Notes: generated by a model from the letters alone, not told the origin. Counted from the first letter of the stretch, positions 33,368-42,650 are shown. The stretch: DNA of 64,000 nucleotides from Chitinophagales bacterium (GCA_017303835.1 JAFLBI010000001.1:248001-312000); one strand, 5' to 3'. Made by a program: numbers and translations.

Positions 33368-33390
33368 AAGCCCACGAAAGTGGGCTTTTT
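33368..33390 (+). terminator. Intrinsic terminator of the S41 protease gene
   Basis: An 8-bp stem AAGCCCAC/GTGGGCTT with a GAAA tetraloop (33368-33375, 33380-33387) followed by T residues to 33390. Confidence 0.87.
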
Positions 33391-33418
33391 CATTCGTACA
33401 GGTAAATGCCAGACCCGT

Positions 33419-33426
33419 TATATTTG
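33419..33426 (+). promoter_or_regulatory. Candidate -7 element of the UpxY-like gene
   Basis: TATATTTG matches TAnnTTTG exactly and ends only 5 bases before the ATG at 33432, suggesting a leaderless transcript. A weak -33 (TTCG at 33393-33396) lies 22 bases upstream. Confidence 0.35.
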
Positions 33427-33431
33427 TAGGC

Positions 33432-33950
33432 ATGAAGCAGTTGCTTGATAATGAGAAGCGTTGGTATGCCCTGTATACCAAACCGAAGTGGGAGAAAAAA
33501 GTAGACAGCATACTGATCCGCAAAGGCATTGAAAGCTGGTGTCCGCTGCAAAAAGTGGAAAGGCAGTGGAGCGATCGTAAGAAGGTGGTAGAAATGCCCC
33601 TGTTTAAATCCTATGTATTTGTACGTGTCACTGAAGCAGAGCGATTGTCTGTGTTGATGACAGATGGCGTACTCAACTTTGTCTATTATGTAGGTAAGCC
33701 AGCCATTATCCGTGATGAAGAGATTGACCTGATCAAAACTTACCTCGCTGAAAAGCAGGCTCAATTGTCTGTTATTTCTGTTGAAGGTTTTGAGCAGGAT
33801 ATGCAAGTGGAAATCAATTACGGCGTATTCATGGGAAATGTGGGTACGGTGATTCGCGGTGGTCGCAAAAAAGTATTTGTGAAGCTCCAGAGTCTTGGTC
33901 AGGTAATGGTGGTTGAGTTTCCCGCTGAATATTTGAGTCCTGTTCAATAA
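33432..33950 (+). CDS. UpxY-family transcription antiterminator (NusG paralogue)
   Basis: A 172-residue NusG-like protein. The NGN domain (residues 10-110) opens with RWYALYTKPKWEKKVDSILIRKGIESWCPL and contains FKSYVFVRV; a KOW motif lies near residue 130-165 (VEINYGVFMGNVGTVIRGGRKKVFV). Specialised NusG paralogues of this type (UpxY, LoaP, RfaH-like) promote transcription through long polysaccharide operons. Here the next gene is a CpsB-type phosphatase 16 bases downstream, but no polysaccharide cluster follows. Which operon it serves is unknown. Confidence 0.88.
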   Translation: MKQLLDNEKRWYALYTKPKWEKKVDSILIRKGIESWCPLQKVERQWSDRKKVVEMPLFKSYVFVRVTEAERLSVLMTDGVLNFVYYVGKPAIIRDEEIDLIKTYLAEKQAQLSVISVEGFEQDMQVEINYGVFMGNVGTVIRGGRKKVFVKLQSLGQVMVVEFPAEYLSPVQ

Positions 33951-33966
33951 ATCAGGCAAATCCATC

Positions 33967-34707
33967 ATGCCCCTATCTTTTTTTAAATCAAAACGAGTAA
34001 CGCCTGATCTCTCTTTTATTGGAGTGGATATGCATTCGCATTTGTTGCCGGGTTTGGATGATGGAGTGCAGGATGTGGCTGACAGCATTCGATTCATTGC
34101 TGCTTTGAAAGAAATGGGTTATCACCGATTCATTTGTACACCACATATTTTGCATGGTATCCATCCGAATTCTCCAGAAACTATTTTGCCTGCTTTAGCT
34201 ACCCTGCAAAACGCTTTACAAGAGGCTAATCTGCAAGTAAGCACAGGTGCGGCCGCAGAGTACATGGTAGATCTGGAAATGGAAGAAGCTTTGAAAAAGC
34301 ATCAAACTGTTTTGCCTTTGGGTAAGCAATATGTCTTAATTGAAATGTCTTATGCTGCACCTTCGCCCAATATAGAATCTGTGATTTTTGAATTGCAGTT
34401 ACAAGGGTATAAGCCGGTGCTAGCACACCCTGAGCGGTACAATTTCTTTCACCATATGCCGGCACAGTTAACCAGGCTTCGTGATATGGGCTGTTTGCTC
34501 CAGTTAAATCTTTTGTCCTTGTCTGATTATTACGGTGCTGGTGTGCGTCGCTTTGCGGAAAAGCTGGTGAAAGAAAACCAAATCGATTTTGCAGGAACTG
34601 ATTTGCATCATCAGCGTCATCTTGATGCACTTACTGAATTAGCTTCCCAGAAAAGTTTCTATCAGTTGTTACAGCCACTGAAATTGAGAAATCAGGAATT
34701 AGCGTAA
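33967..34707 (+). CDS. CpsB/CapC-type tyrosine-protein phosphatase (PHP fold)
   Basis: A 246-residue PHP-domain metallophosphatase. Metal ligands are visible in order: DMHSHLLPGLDDG (Asp21, His23, His25), FICTPHILHG, the catalytic Glu region, VLAHPERYNFF and FAGTDLHH. Relatives (CpsB/YwqE) dephosphorylate the bacterial tyrosine kinases that control capsule chain length. No BY-kinase (Wzc) or polymerase is adjacent, so this gene and the preceding UpxY appear detached from a capsule locus. Its 3' end overlaps convergent mtaB by 9 bases. Confidence 0.88.
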   Translation: MPLSFFKSKRVTPDLSFIGVDMHSHLLPGLDDGVQDVADSIRFIAALKEMGYHRFICTPHILHGIHPNSPETILPALATLQNALQEANLQVSTGAAAEYMVDLEMEEALKKHQTVLPLGKQYVLIEMSYAAPSPNIESVIFELQLQGYKPVLAHPERYNFFHHMPAQLTRLRDMGCLLQLNLLSLSDYYGAGVRRFAEKLVKENQIDFAGTDLHHQRHLDALTELASQKSFYQLLQPLKLRNQELA

Positions 34708-35976
34708 GGTCCAGTCGATAATTTGGTTCGCCCACTCGGCGCGATAAGGTGTTTGCACACGAATATAATTATCTGTATAGCCCTCCATTAAACCATTCTT
34801 TTCATGGCCTTCAAACAACACTTTTCTAGTTTCACCTACGTGTTGCTGGTTGAAGAAATTCTGTTTCATGAAAGAGAGATTACGCAGTACTTTATTGCGT
34901 TCATGCCTTTCATGCATGGGTACAATGGGCTTGATATCCAGTGCTTTGGTATTGGCTCTTTCTGAGTAGGTAAATACGTGGAGATAAGATACATCAATGC
35001 TATGCAGAAAATCAAATGTCTCTTGAAAATCTTCTTGTGTTTCACCGGGTGTGCCTACTATCACATCTACGCCAATGGCACAATGCGGCATCAGGCTTTT
35101 GATGTATGCTACACGTTCAGCGTATAGTTCACGCTTGTAGCGGCGGCGCATCAATCCTAAAATCTTATTGCTGCCACTCTGTAATGGAATATGGAAATGC
35201 GGCATGAAAGCCCTGCTCTTTGCTACATAAGCAATGATCTCATCTGTCAACAAATTAGGTTCGATGGAAGAGATGCGGTAACGTTCAATGCCTGATACTG
35301 CATCCAAAGCTTGCACCAAATCATAAAATGTTTCCTGATGTTGTTTATTACCATCGGGCCCCTTACCAAAATCGCCGAGGTTTACACCGGTGAGTACGAT
35401 TTCTTTGACTCCATTGGCAGCCAATTGTTCGGCATTGGCAATCACATTCGCAACAGTATCGCTTCTGCTTTTACCGCGTGCCATGGGAATGGTGCAGAAT
35501 GAACAGTTATAATCACAGCCATCCTGCACTTTCAAAAAAGTACGGGTCCTGTCATTAATGGAGAATGAAGCTGTGAATCCAGAAACATCCTCAATATCGC
35601 AGCTGCAGATTTTGGCATCGTCCTGCTTAGACAATTCGCGCAGGTGCTGCGTGATATTGAACTTTTCGGCTGCTCCCAGTACTAAATCCACACCAGGAAT
35701 AGATGCTATCTCCTTTGGTTTCAACTGAGCATAACAGCCTGTAATCACCACCAGACTTTCCGGCGCTTTGCGTTGGATTCTGCGCACCAACTGGCGGCAT
35801 TCCTTATCAGCATTATCTGTAACCGAGCAGGTATTGATCACATACACATCGGCCTGGTCGTCAAAAGAACGCTTCTCAAAGCCATCTGCCTCCAATAATC
35901 TGGATAGGGTGGATGTCTCTGAAAAGTTCAGTTTACAGCCTAGTGTATGAAATGCAACGGAACGCTTTTCGGTCAT
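34699..35976 (-). CDS. mtaB: tRNA (N6-threonylcarbamoyladenosine-37-C2) methylthiotransferase
   Basis: A 425-residue radical-SAM methylthiotransferase that converts t6A37 to ms2t6A37 in tRNAs reading ANN codons. The N-terminal UPF0004 domain supplies three cluster cysteines (Cys14 in HTLGCKLN, Cys50 in NTCSVT, Cys81 in TGCYAQ). The radical-SAM motif is C154-x3-C158-x2-C161 in GCDYNCSFCTIPMARG. A C-terminal TRAM-like segment binds RNA (VLFEGHEKNGLMEGYTDNYIRV). TGCYAQLKP and the N-terminal HTLGCKLN point to MtaB rather than MiaB or RimO. Its start faces the DUF2723 gene across about 190 bases. Confidence 0.93.
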   Translation of the reverse strand: MTEKRSVAFHTLGCKLNFSETSTLSRLLEADGFEKRSFDDQADVYVINTCSVTDNADKECRQLVRRIQRKAPESLVVITGCYAQLKPKEIASIPGVDLVLGAAEKFNITQHLRELSKQDDAKICSCDIEDVSGFTASFSINDRTRTFLKVQDGCDYNCSFCTIPMARGKSRSDTVANVIANAEQLAANGVKEIVLTGVNLGDFGKGPDGNKQHQETFYDLVQALDAVSGIERYRISSIEPNLLTDEIIAYVAKSRAFMPHFHIPLQSGSNKILGLMRRRYKRELYAERVAYIKSLMPHCAIGVDVIVGTPGETQEDFQETFDFLHSIDVSYLHVFTYSERANTKALDIKPIVPMHERHERNKVLRNLSFMKQNFFNQQHVGETRKVLFEGHEKNGLMEGYTDNYIRVQTPYRAEWANQIIDWTLR

Positions 35977-36108
35977 AGGGCTGCAAAGATAAGGGCCTGC
36001 ATCTCTCTGGCAGAAGCATAAATTGGTCTTTGTTGATTTTCAGCGCCTTGCGTCTTATAAAAATTAACAACAATTTCAGGCCAGCTACTGTGCATATATC
36101 CTTGTTTT

Positions 36109-36140
36109 TTTGGGCTTTAAGGGCCTTTCAGGTATTTTCG
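36109..36140 (+). promoter_or_regulatory. Candidate promoter of the DUF2723 gene
   Basis: TTTG at 36109-36112 and TATTTTCG at 36133-36140 (seven of eight to TAnnTTTG) are 20 bases apart, close to the Bacteroidota optimum. Predicted transcription start is near 36146, with the ATG at 36167. Confidence 0.5.
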
Positions 36141-36166
36141 TCCCTCTCTATTTAAACCAAAACCAT

Positions 36167-39100
36167 ATGCAGTTTAACAGGATTAACAACATTACTGGCT
36201 GGGTAGTCGCTTTGATTGCTTGTACCGTATACATTCTTACCGCTGAAGCAGGTGGCAGTTTGTGGGATTGTGGTGAGTTTGTGAGCAGCTGTTTCAAGGT
36301 GCAGATTCCACACCCGCCCGGTGCGCCCTTGTTTGTTTTATTGGGCCGATTGTTCATTGTTTTCTTTGGTAACGATCCTTTAACTGCCGCTAAAGCCGTG
36401 AACGTCATGAGCGCATTGGCGAGTGGCTTTACGATTCTCTTTTTGTTTTGGACGATTACACACTTTGCACGTCGTATCGTCAATGTTGGTGTAAAAGATG
36501 TGTTGACTACTTCTCAGGCTTGGAGCATCATGGGTGCTGGTATTGTTGGTGCACTTGCTTATACATTCTCTGATTCATTTTGGTATAGCGCCGTTGAAGG
36601 TGAAGTATATGCTTTGAGTTCTTTTTTCACTGCATTGGTATTCTGGGCCATCCTCAAATGGGAACATCAGGCAGATGAGCCAGGCGCAGATAAGTGGATT
36701 GTTTTCATCTTCTTTATGATGGGACTTTCCATCGGTGTACACTTATTGAACCTCTTGACCATCCCGGCAATTGTGATGGTGTATTATTTCAAGAAGCGTG
36801 CTTCTTTCAATTATGCATTGATCCGTAAATGGTTTATTCGTCTCACCTTGATTGGTGGTGCTGCAGGTTTTGTATTGGCACTCATTGCCGCTTCATCTGA
36901 AGCAAACCCTGAGCGTGGTCTATCAACAGATTCAACTTTGGCCGGACTGGTATTGTTGGGCACAGGTATTGCCATTGGCTTACTTTACCTTATTGAAGGT
37001 TGGAATAAAGAGAAGAAAGACTACTACGGTGGTATCTACATCTTTTTCATTCTCTCTTGTATCATCACTGGTGTGGTGCAGGTGGGCGTGATTCAATATT
37101 CTATTAAAGCCGCGGGTTTCTTCGACCGCACATTCGTGAATAGTTTTGGTCTGCCTTTCTTCAGTGGCTTTGCATTCTTCTTTGCATTACTTGCTGCTTT
37201 GGTTTGGTATGGGTTGAAATATGCAGACAAAAAGCAATGGTCATTCCTGCGCTTAGGTCTTTGGTGCTTTACTTTTATGCTGATTGGTTACAGCACTTAT
37301 GTAACTACCATGATCCGCAGTAGTGCAGATCCCGCTGTAGATATGTACAATGTAGATAACCCAATGAGCTTGGTAGGTTACTTAGGTCGTGAACAGTATG
37401 GTGATTTTCCGCTGTTGTATGGTCAGAAGTTTACTGCACAGCCTTATGATTACAAAGAGACAAGCACGAAGTATCAGAAGGGTAAGGATAAATACATTGA
37501 GATTGGTAAAGACGGTCATTATGTATATGCAGCAGAAGATAAAATGGTCTTGCCGCGTGTATGGGATGCCAGCAATGATCAGAACCATGCTGATTACTAT
37601 GCTTACTACTTAGGTATCAATCGTATGAAAGATGGTACTTGGGAGCGTAGTCCTAATCAGATGGATAACCTTAAGTTCTTCTTTGGCTATCAAACATACT
37701 GGATGTACTTCCGCTACTTCATGTGGAACTTTGCCGGTAAGCAAAACGATGTACAAGGTTTGTTTGCTGGAAATGTGCGTGATGGTAACTGGATTACCGG
37801 TATATCATTTATTGATAATTGGATGTATGGTGATCAGAGCATGATGCCAGACAGTTTGAAAAATAACAAAGCCAATAACAAATTATTCTTATTGCCTTTC
37901 TTGCTGGGCTTCTTTGGTTTGTTCTTCCATTACAAGCACAAAGGCGATGATTTCTTGGTGAACATGTTATTGTTCTTCTTCACAGGTATGGCCATTGTAT
38001 TGTACCTGAACCAGGCAGGTTATCAGCCACGTGAGCGTGATTATGCTTATGTAGGAAGTTTTTATGCTTTTGCTGTTTGGATTGGAATTGGCGTCTTACA
38101 AGTGCGTGATTGGTTGTCGAAAGCACTCAAAGGTGCAGCACCTGCTATTGCAACGGTTATCTGTTTATTAGCTGTTCCTGCATTGATGGCACAGCAGGAG
38201 TGGGATGATCATGATCGTAGCAAAAAGCAATTGGCCCGTGACCTTGCAAGAGATTATCTGGAAAGTTGTGCGCCTAATGCCATCTTATTCTGCTTCGGAG
38301 ATAATGATACCTATCCGCTGTGGTATGCGCAGGAAGTTGAAGGTATCCGCAGAGATGTGCGCGTGATTAACTACAGCTTATTGGGTATTGACTGGTACAT
38401 TAACCAGCTGCGTTATAAGGTGAATGAAAGTGATGCGATAGATGTGATCTGGTCTTCAGACCAAATTGAAGGTCGTAAGCGTGATTATGTGGTGTATCGA
38501 CCTCAGCCAAGCATTCCGGAAGATCGTTATTACGATCTGTACGATATGATGAAAAACTATGTTGGAAGCGATGATCCAGCTAAAGTAGAAAACAGAGGTG
38601 ATGATGTGTTGAATACCTTCCCTGTTCGTAAAGTATCAGTACCTGTTGATGCGGCTGCAGTGCTGGCGAACAAGACTGTTAACGCAGGCGATAGTTTGGT
38701 GTCTGAGCTGCGTTTCGACATTCCGAAGAATGCTTTGATGAAAAACGATCTGGCTGTATTGAACGTCATTGCTGCCAATAAATGGAACAGACCTATCTAC
38801 TTCACTTCACCCTTTGGTGAGCTGGGTTTTGGTGAATACCTCCGTAAAGATGGTTTGAGCTATCGTCTCGTGCCTGTCGTGAACAGTCAGTTCAATACAG
38901 ACAAGATGCTGGATAACCTGATGAATAAATTTAATTTCGGCAGTGCAGATAAAGCAGGTGTATATTTTGATGAAGAAAACAGAAGACACCTGAATTCTAT
39001 TCGACTGGCTTATGCTGAATTGGCTGGAGATTTGGCAGCGAAAAATAGAAAAGATGATGCGAAAAAGGTATTGGAGAAAGTAGACAAAGCCATGCTGGAA

Positions 39101-39427
39101 GAGAACTTCCCTTACGCTATGGTGAGCCGCGGTAACCAACACAACCGTATTTCGCTGATGGTATTGCAAGCCGCTTATTTGGCTGGGGACTTAAAGCTGG
39201 CTGATAAGATAGCCGCAGCTGTGAAAAAGGATTTGCAACAGCAAGTGCGCTATTACAATAGCCTCTCTGGTTATGCAGCTGATAATATGATGGATGATAA
39301 GCAAACCTGTGAAGCATTTATACAGGGTATTAACCAAATGCAGCAGATGTTTGCGCCTAAGCCGGATAGCACAAAAGATGTGATAATCCCGGGTAAAACA
39401 GCACCAAAAGATTCTGCAAAGAAATAA
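36167..39427 (+). CDS. DUF2723 family multi-pass membrane protein, putative GT-C glycosyltransferase
   Basis: A 1086-residue protein from ATG 36167 (MQFNRINNITGWVVALIACTVY). The N-terminal DUF2723 domain shows EAGGSLWDCGEFVSSCFKVQIPHPPGAPLFVLLGRLF, with the acidic first-loop residues (Asp, Glu) and the HPPGAP motif typical of GT-C enzymes. About a dozen hydrophobic helices span residues 10-690, followed by a large soluble C-terminal domain of about 400 residues with a predicted periplasmic location. The vertebrate homologue TMEM260 is a protein O-mannosyltransferase, so a lipid-linked sugar transferase role is inferred for this protein too. It is monocistronic, with a hairpin downstream. Confidence 0.85.
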   Translation: MQFNRINNITGWVVALIACTVYILTAEAGGSLWDCGEFVSSCFKVQIPHPPGAPLFVLLGRLFIVFFGNDPLTAAKAVNVMSALASGFTILFLFWTITHFARRIVNVGVKDVLTTSQAWSIMGAGIVGALAYTFSDSFWYSAVEGEVYALSSFFTALVFWAILKWEHQADEPGADKWIVFIFFMMGLSIGVHLLNLLTIPAIVMVYYFKKRASFNYALIRKWFIRLTLIGGAAGFVLALIAASSEANPERGLSTDSTLAGLVLLGTGIAIGLLYLIEGWNKEKKDYYGGIYIFFILSCIITGVVQVGVIQYSIKAAGFFDRTFVNSFGLPFFSGFAFFFALLAALVWYGLKYADKKQWSFLRLGLWCFTFMLIGYSTYVTTMIRSSADPAVDMYNVDNPMSLVGYLGREQYGDFPLLYGQKFTAQPYDYKETSTKYQKGKDKYIEIGKDGHYVYAAEDKMVLPRVWDASNDQNHADYYAYYLGINRMKDGTWERSPNQMDNLKFFFGYQTYWMYFRYFMWNFAGKQNDVQGLFAGNVRDGNWITGISFIDNWMYGDQSMMPDSLKNNKANNKLFLLPFLLGFFGLFFHYKHKGDDFLVNMLLFFFTGMAIVLYLNQAGYQPRERDYAYVGSFYAFAVWIGIGVLQVRDWLSKALKGAAPAIATVICLLAVPALMAQQEWDDHDRSKKQLARDLARDYLESCAPNAILFCFGDNDTYPLWYAQEVEGIRRDVRVINYSLLGIDWYINQLRYKVNESDAIDVIWSSDQIEGRKRDYVVYRPQPSIPEDRYYDLYDMMKNYVGSDDPAKVENRGDDVLNTFPVRKVSVPVDAAAVLANKTVNAGDSLVSELRFDIPKNALMKNDLAVLNVIAANKWNRPIYFTSPFGELGFGEYLRKDGLSYRLVPVVNSQFNTDKMLDNLMNKFNFGSADKAGVYFDEENRRHLNSIRLAYAELAGDLAAKNRKDDAKKVLEKVDKAMLEENFPYAMVSRGNQHNRISLMVLQAAYLAGDLKLADKIAAAVKKDLQQQVRYYNSLSGYAADNMMDDKQTCEAFIQGINQMQQMFAPKPDSTKDVIIPGKTAPKDSAKK

Positions 39428-39433
39428 ACTGGA

Positions 39434-39460
39434 AAGGGCTGCTGCAAAGCAGCCCTTCTT
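39434..39460 (+). terminator. Hairpin terminator of the DUF2723 gene
   Basis: A 10-bp stem AAGGGCTGCT/AGCAGCCCTT with a GCAA tetraloop (39434-39443, 39448-39457). The T tract is interrupted (TTCTTATTT), so it may be a weaker intrinsic terminator. Confidence 0.75.
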
Positions 39461-39506
39461 ATTTAAACCATTACTTTGTTCTGGTGTTTTATCATAACTT
39501 GATTCT

Positions 39507-40604
39507 ATGATCGGACATCGCTTTCTGAAATATGATCCACAAGCCAATGGCAAAACCCGCTTCGAGCAGATGCTGGATATTTTCACGCAACTGCTCAACT
39601 ATACCAATGGTGATGCGGGCGAAGCATTGGAATGGATGAACCAATTAGATCGACAGTATCATTTTACAGACGATCAATATGGTATGGGCGATTTTATAGA
39701 AGACCTGAAAGAGAACGGTTATCTGCAAGAGAATCCTGCCAACGGAGAAATCAGCATAACTGGAAAGACAGAGCAAACCATCCGCAAAAGAAGTCTGGAA
39801 GAGATTTTCGGTAAGCTCAAGAAATCAAAGCAAGGCAATCACCAGACCTTTAAACCTGGTCAGGGTGATGAGTCCAATTCTGAAACACGTCCCTTTCAGT
39901 TTGGCGATATGCTGGAGCAGATTGATTTCACGGAAAGTATCCGCAATGCACAGGTGAATCATGGTATTGAAAGCTTCTGCATGCAGGAGGATGATTTGCA
40001 AATTCGTGAGAGCGATTTCAAAACACAGACTTCAACAGTATTGATGATTGATATTTCTCACTCCATGATTTTGTATGGTGAGGATCGCATCACGCCAGCC
40101 AAGAAAGTGGCCATGGCTTTGAGTGAGTTAATCACTACACGTTATCCAAAAGATACTTTGGATATTGTGGTGTTTGGTAATGATGCATGGAGTATTGAAA
40201 TCAAGGATTTGCCTTATTTGCAAGTGGGTCCTTATCATACCAATACGGTTGCAGGTTTGGAGTTGGCGATGGACTTGTTACGCAGGCGTAAGAACCCCAA
40301 CAAACAAATATTTATGATCACTGATGGTAAGCCAACTTGCCTGAAAATTGGTGGTCGCTATTACAAGAATAGTTTCGGCTTGGATAGAAAAGTGCTGAAC
40401 AGGTGTATGAATCTGGCGGCACAGTGTAAGAAATTAAAAATTCCCATCACCACTTTCATGATTGCTTCAGATCCTTATCTGCAGCGCTTTGTGCAAGAGT
40501 TTACGGAAGTGAATCAGGGTAAAGCCTTCTTTGCTTCACTGGATAAGCTCGGTGCTTTCATCTTCAAAGATTTTGAAAGTGGTAAAAGAAAGACTGTCTA
40601 TTAA
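39507..40604 (+). CDS. von Willebrand factor A domain protein, partner of a MoxR/Mg-chelatase-type AAA ATPase
   Basis: A 365-residue soluble protein. The vWA domain occupies the C-terminal half and carries an intact MIDAS: DISHS at 182-186, a Thr-containing strand, and the second Asp in MITDGKPT. The N-terminal 170 residues are helical and acidic (FEQMLDIFTQLLNY, MGDFIEDLKENGYL) with no signal peptide. It ends one base before the ATPase gene, and the pair resembles the I and D subunits of magnesium chelatase or MoxR/vWA chaperone systems such as RavA/ViaA. No substrate is known. It is first in a two-gene operon. Confidence 0.87.
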   Translation: MIGHRFLKYDPQANGKTRFEQMLDIFTQLLNYTNGDAGEALEWMNQLDRQYHFTDDQYGMGDFIEDLKENGYLQENPANGEISITGKTEQTIRKRSLEEIFGKLKKSKQGNHQTFKPGQGDESNSETRPFQFGDMLEQIDFTESIRNAQVNHGIESFCMQEDDLQIRESDFKTQTSTVLMIDISHSMILYGEDRITPAKKVAMALSELITTRYPKDTLDIVVFGNDAWSIEIKDLPYLQVGPYHTNTVAGLELAMDLLRRRKNPNKQIFMITDGKPTCLKIGGRYYKNSFGLDRKVLNRCMNLAAQCKKLKIPITTFMIASDPYLQRFVQEFTEVNQGKAFFASLDKLGAFIFKDFESGKRKTVY

Positions 40605-40605
40605 T

Positions 40606-42153
40606 ATGGAATGGCAAAAGATTAAAACACTCGGTGAGCTGAAGCAGGCTGGCTATCGTTCCCGTTCAGTGAAAGAAGAAGTACGTGAGAACCTAATTGG
40701 CATGATCCGCAGAAAGGAAAATCCTTTCCGTGGCATTATGGGCTATGAGGATACAGTGATTCCTGATACAGAGCGTGCGTTGCTATCGAGACACAATATG
40801 TTGTTTCTGGGTTTACGCGGACAAGCAAAGACGCGTATGGCAAGGCAGATGGTGGATTTGCTGGATGAATATATTCCGGTAATTGCGGGTAGTGAAGTGA
40901 ATGATGACCCGCTGCAGCCTTTGAGCAAGTATGCCAAAGACTTGATTGCCGAGCATGGCGATGATACGCCCATTCATTGGGTGCATCGTACAGAGCGTTA
41001 TGGCGAGAAGTTAGCAACGCCTGATGTAAGTGTGGCTGATTTGATAGGTGATATTGATCCCATCAAAGCAGCCAATCTCAAGCTCAGCTTTGCGGATGAG
41101 AAAGTGATTCACTATGGTATCATCCCCAGAAGTAACCGAGGCATTTTCGTGATTAATGAATTGCCAGATTTGCAAGCACGTATTCAGGTTGCACTCTTCA
41201 ATATTTTACAGGAAGGCGATATTCAAATTCGTGGTTTCAAACTGCGTATGCCATTGGATATTTTGTTTGTGTTTACTGCCAATCCGGAAGACTACACCAA
41301 TCGTGGCAGCATTGTTACGCCGTTGAAAGACCGTATTGAAAGCCAGATTCTCACGCATTATCCAAAAGATTTAGAGACTGCATTGGCTATTACTGAACAG
41401 GAAGCAAATCTACATTCTGAGCAGTCAGGAAATATCAATGTCAGCGATCTGATTAAGCGATTGATTGAGCAAGTAGCTTTTGAAGCGAGAAATAATGAAT
41501 ACGTAGATCGCAAGAGTGGCGTAAGTGCCCGTTTAACCATTGCTGCTTTTGAGAATGCAGTCAGTGCAGCTGAGCGTCGTCTCTTGATTCATGGCGAAAA
41601 AGCTACACAGGTTTGGATTGCCGATTTGATGGGTATCATACCTGCTATTACAGGTAAGATTGAGTTGGTGTATGAAGGTGAGCAGGAAGGGCCTTATCAG
41701 GTTGCCTTGAATTTATTGGAGAAAGCTATCCGTACACAATTCACACAATACTTTCCCAATCCTGAGCTCAGTAAGAAGAAGCGTAGCACTGGTAAAGCAT
41801 CTCAGCAAGAGAAAGGCGAGGAGAACCCATATCGTCCGATTACTGCATGGTTCGATAAGGGCAATCAATTGGACCTTTTGTTAGACATGTCTGATGCTGA
41901 TAAAAAAAATACACTCTATCAGGTAGATGGGCTGCACGCGTTTGTCAAGAAGTCCTATCCCAAAGCCAATGAATCAGAATTGTCCTTACTGATGGAGTTT
42001 GTGCTTCATGGTTTAGCGGCTTACTCGCTCATCAGCAAGCGCATGCTGGATGGGAAACTATCCTTCCAGGATTTAATGGGCAGCATGATGAACTTCGGTG
42101 GTCAATCGCTTGACCTAACCGAAGAAGACTTTGAAGAAGATGATGATAACTAA
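40606..42153 (+). CDS. AAA+ ATPase of the magnesium-chelatase/MoxR type
   Basis: A 515-residue ATPase starting at ATG 40606, one base after the vWA gene. Walker A is GLRGQAKT (69-76); the Walker B strand reads GIFVINELPDL, with Asn184 where Asp is usual before Glu185. Sensor 1 is in FVFTANPEDYTNRGSIV, and the arginine-finger/lid region follows (LKDRIESQILTHYP). A C-terminal helical extension of about 130 residues ends in a very acidic tail (LTEEDFEEDDDN). Homologues in Bacteroidota are labelled magnesium chelatase, but no bacteriochlorophyll genes are present, so a remodelling role with the vWA partner is more likely. Confidence 0.87.
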   Translation: MEWQKIKTLGELKQAGYRSRSVKEEVRENLIGMIRRKENPFRGIMGYEDTVIPDTERALLSRHNMLFLGLRGQAKTRMARQMVDLLDEYIPVIAGSEVNDDPLQPLSKYAKDLIAEHGDDTPIHWVHRTERYGEKLATPDVSVADLIGDIDPIKAANLKLSFADEKVIHYGIIPRSNRGIFVINELPDLQARIQVALFNILQEGDIQIRGFKLRMPLDILFVFTANPEDYTNRGSIVTPLKDRIESQILTHYPKDLETALAITEQEANLHSEQSGNINVSDLIKRLIEQVAFEARNNEYVDRKSGVSARLTIAAFENAVSAAERRLLIHGEKATQVWIADLMGIIPAITGKIELVYEGEQEGPYQVALNLLEKAIRTQFTQYFPNPELSKKKRSTGKASQQEKGEENPYRPITAWFDKGNQLDLLLDMSDADKKNTLYQVDGLHAFVKKSYPKANESELSLLMEFVLHGLAAYSLISKRMLDGKLSFQDLMGSMMNFGGQSLDLTEEDFEEDDDN

Positions 42154-42155
42154 GC

Positions 42156-42650
42156 TTAGAACTTAAAGCCTGCTGAGATACCTCCGTAAAAAGGGAAAAA
42201 GCCACCTTCTGGTACAATCAAAGGAGAGAGAAATACTCTGCCCGTAAACCCTTTTTTGATGGGTTGATAACGATAGCCTAAGCTGAGGTATCCAATCACT
42301 GTAGAGTTGTTGGCCTCAAAAACAGATTCACCATCAGACAAAGAAAATAAGGAAGCACCAGCGCCGGCTTCAAAGTAATGACCATCCTTACCGGATAAGT
42401 AGTTTAAACCAACGGGCAAAGTGAATACACCTGCATTAAGAAATCCAATACCACCTAAGCCAAGACGCATACCTAGACCTGATTGTGATTTTTGGAATCT
42501 GAAATCATAGTTAACAGAAAATAATCCCGGACCGCCTATTTCACCGTAAACGGAGCTGGCACCTTTTGTTGAGGTATTGGTTGATTTATCTTGCGCTGTA
42601 GCAGTAAAGGATGCAATCAATAGTATTACGATAGGCAGTATCTGTCGCAT
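42156..42650 (-). CDS. Hypothetical outer-membrane beta-barrel protein, small
   Basis: A 164-residue protein with a signal peptide (MRQILPIVILLIASFTATAQ) and a short barrel pattern of alternating strands (GLFSVNYDFRFQ, LGMRLGLGGIGFL, VFTLPVGLNYLSG, YFEAGAGASLFSL, IGYLSLGYRYQP) ending in GGISAGFKF with a C-terminal Phe. About eight strands would fit an OmpA/OmpX-sized barrel. It is not assigned to a named family. It converges on the AAA ATPase gene, with 2 bases between the stops. Confidence 0.7.
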   Translation of the reverse strand: MRQILPIVILLIASFTATAQDKSTNTSTKGASSVYGEIGGPGLFSVNYDFRFQKSQSGLGMRLGLGGIGFLNAGVFTLPVGLNYLSGKDGHYFEAGAGASLFSLSDGESVFEANNSTVIGYLSLGYRYQPIKKGFTGRVFLSPLIVPEGGFFPFYGGISAGFKF

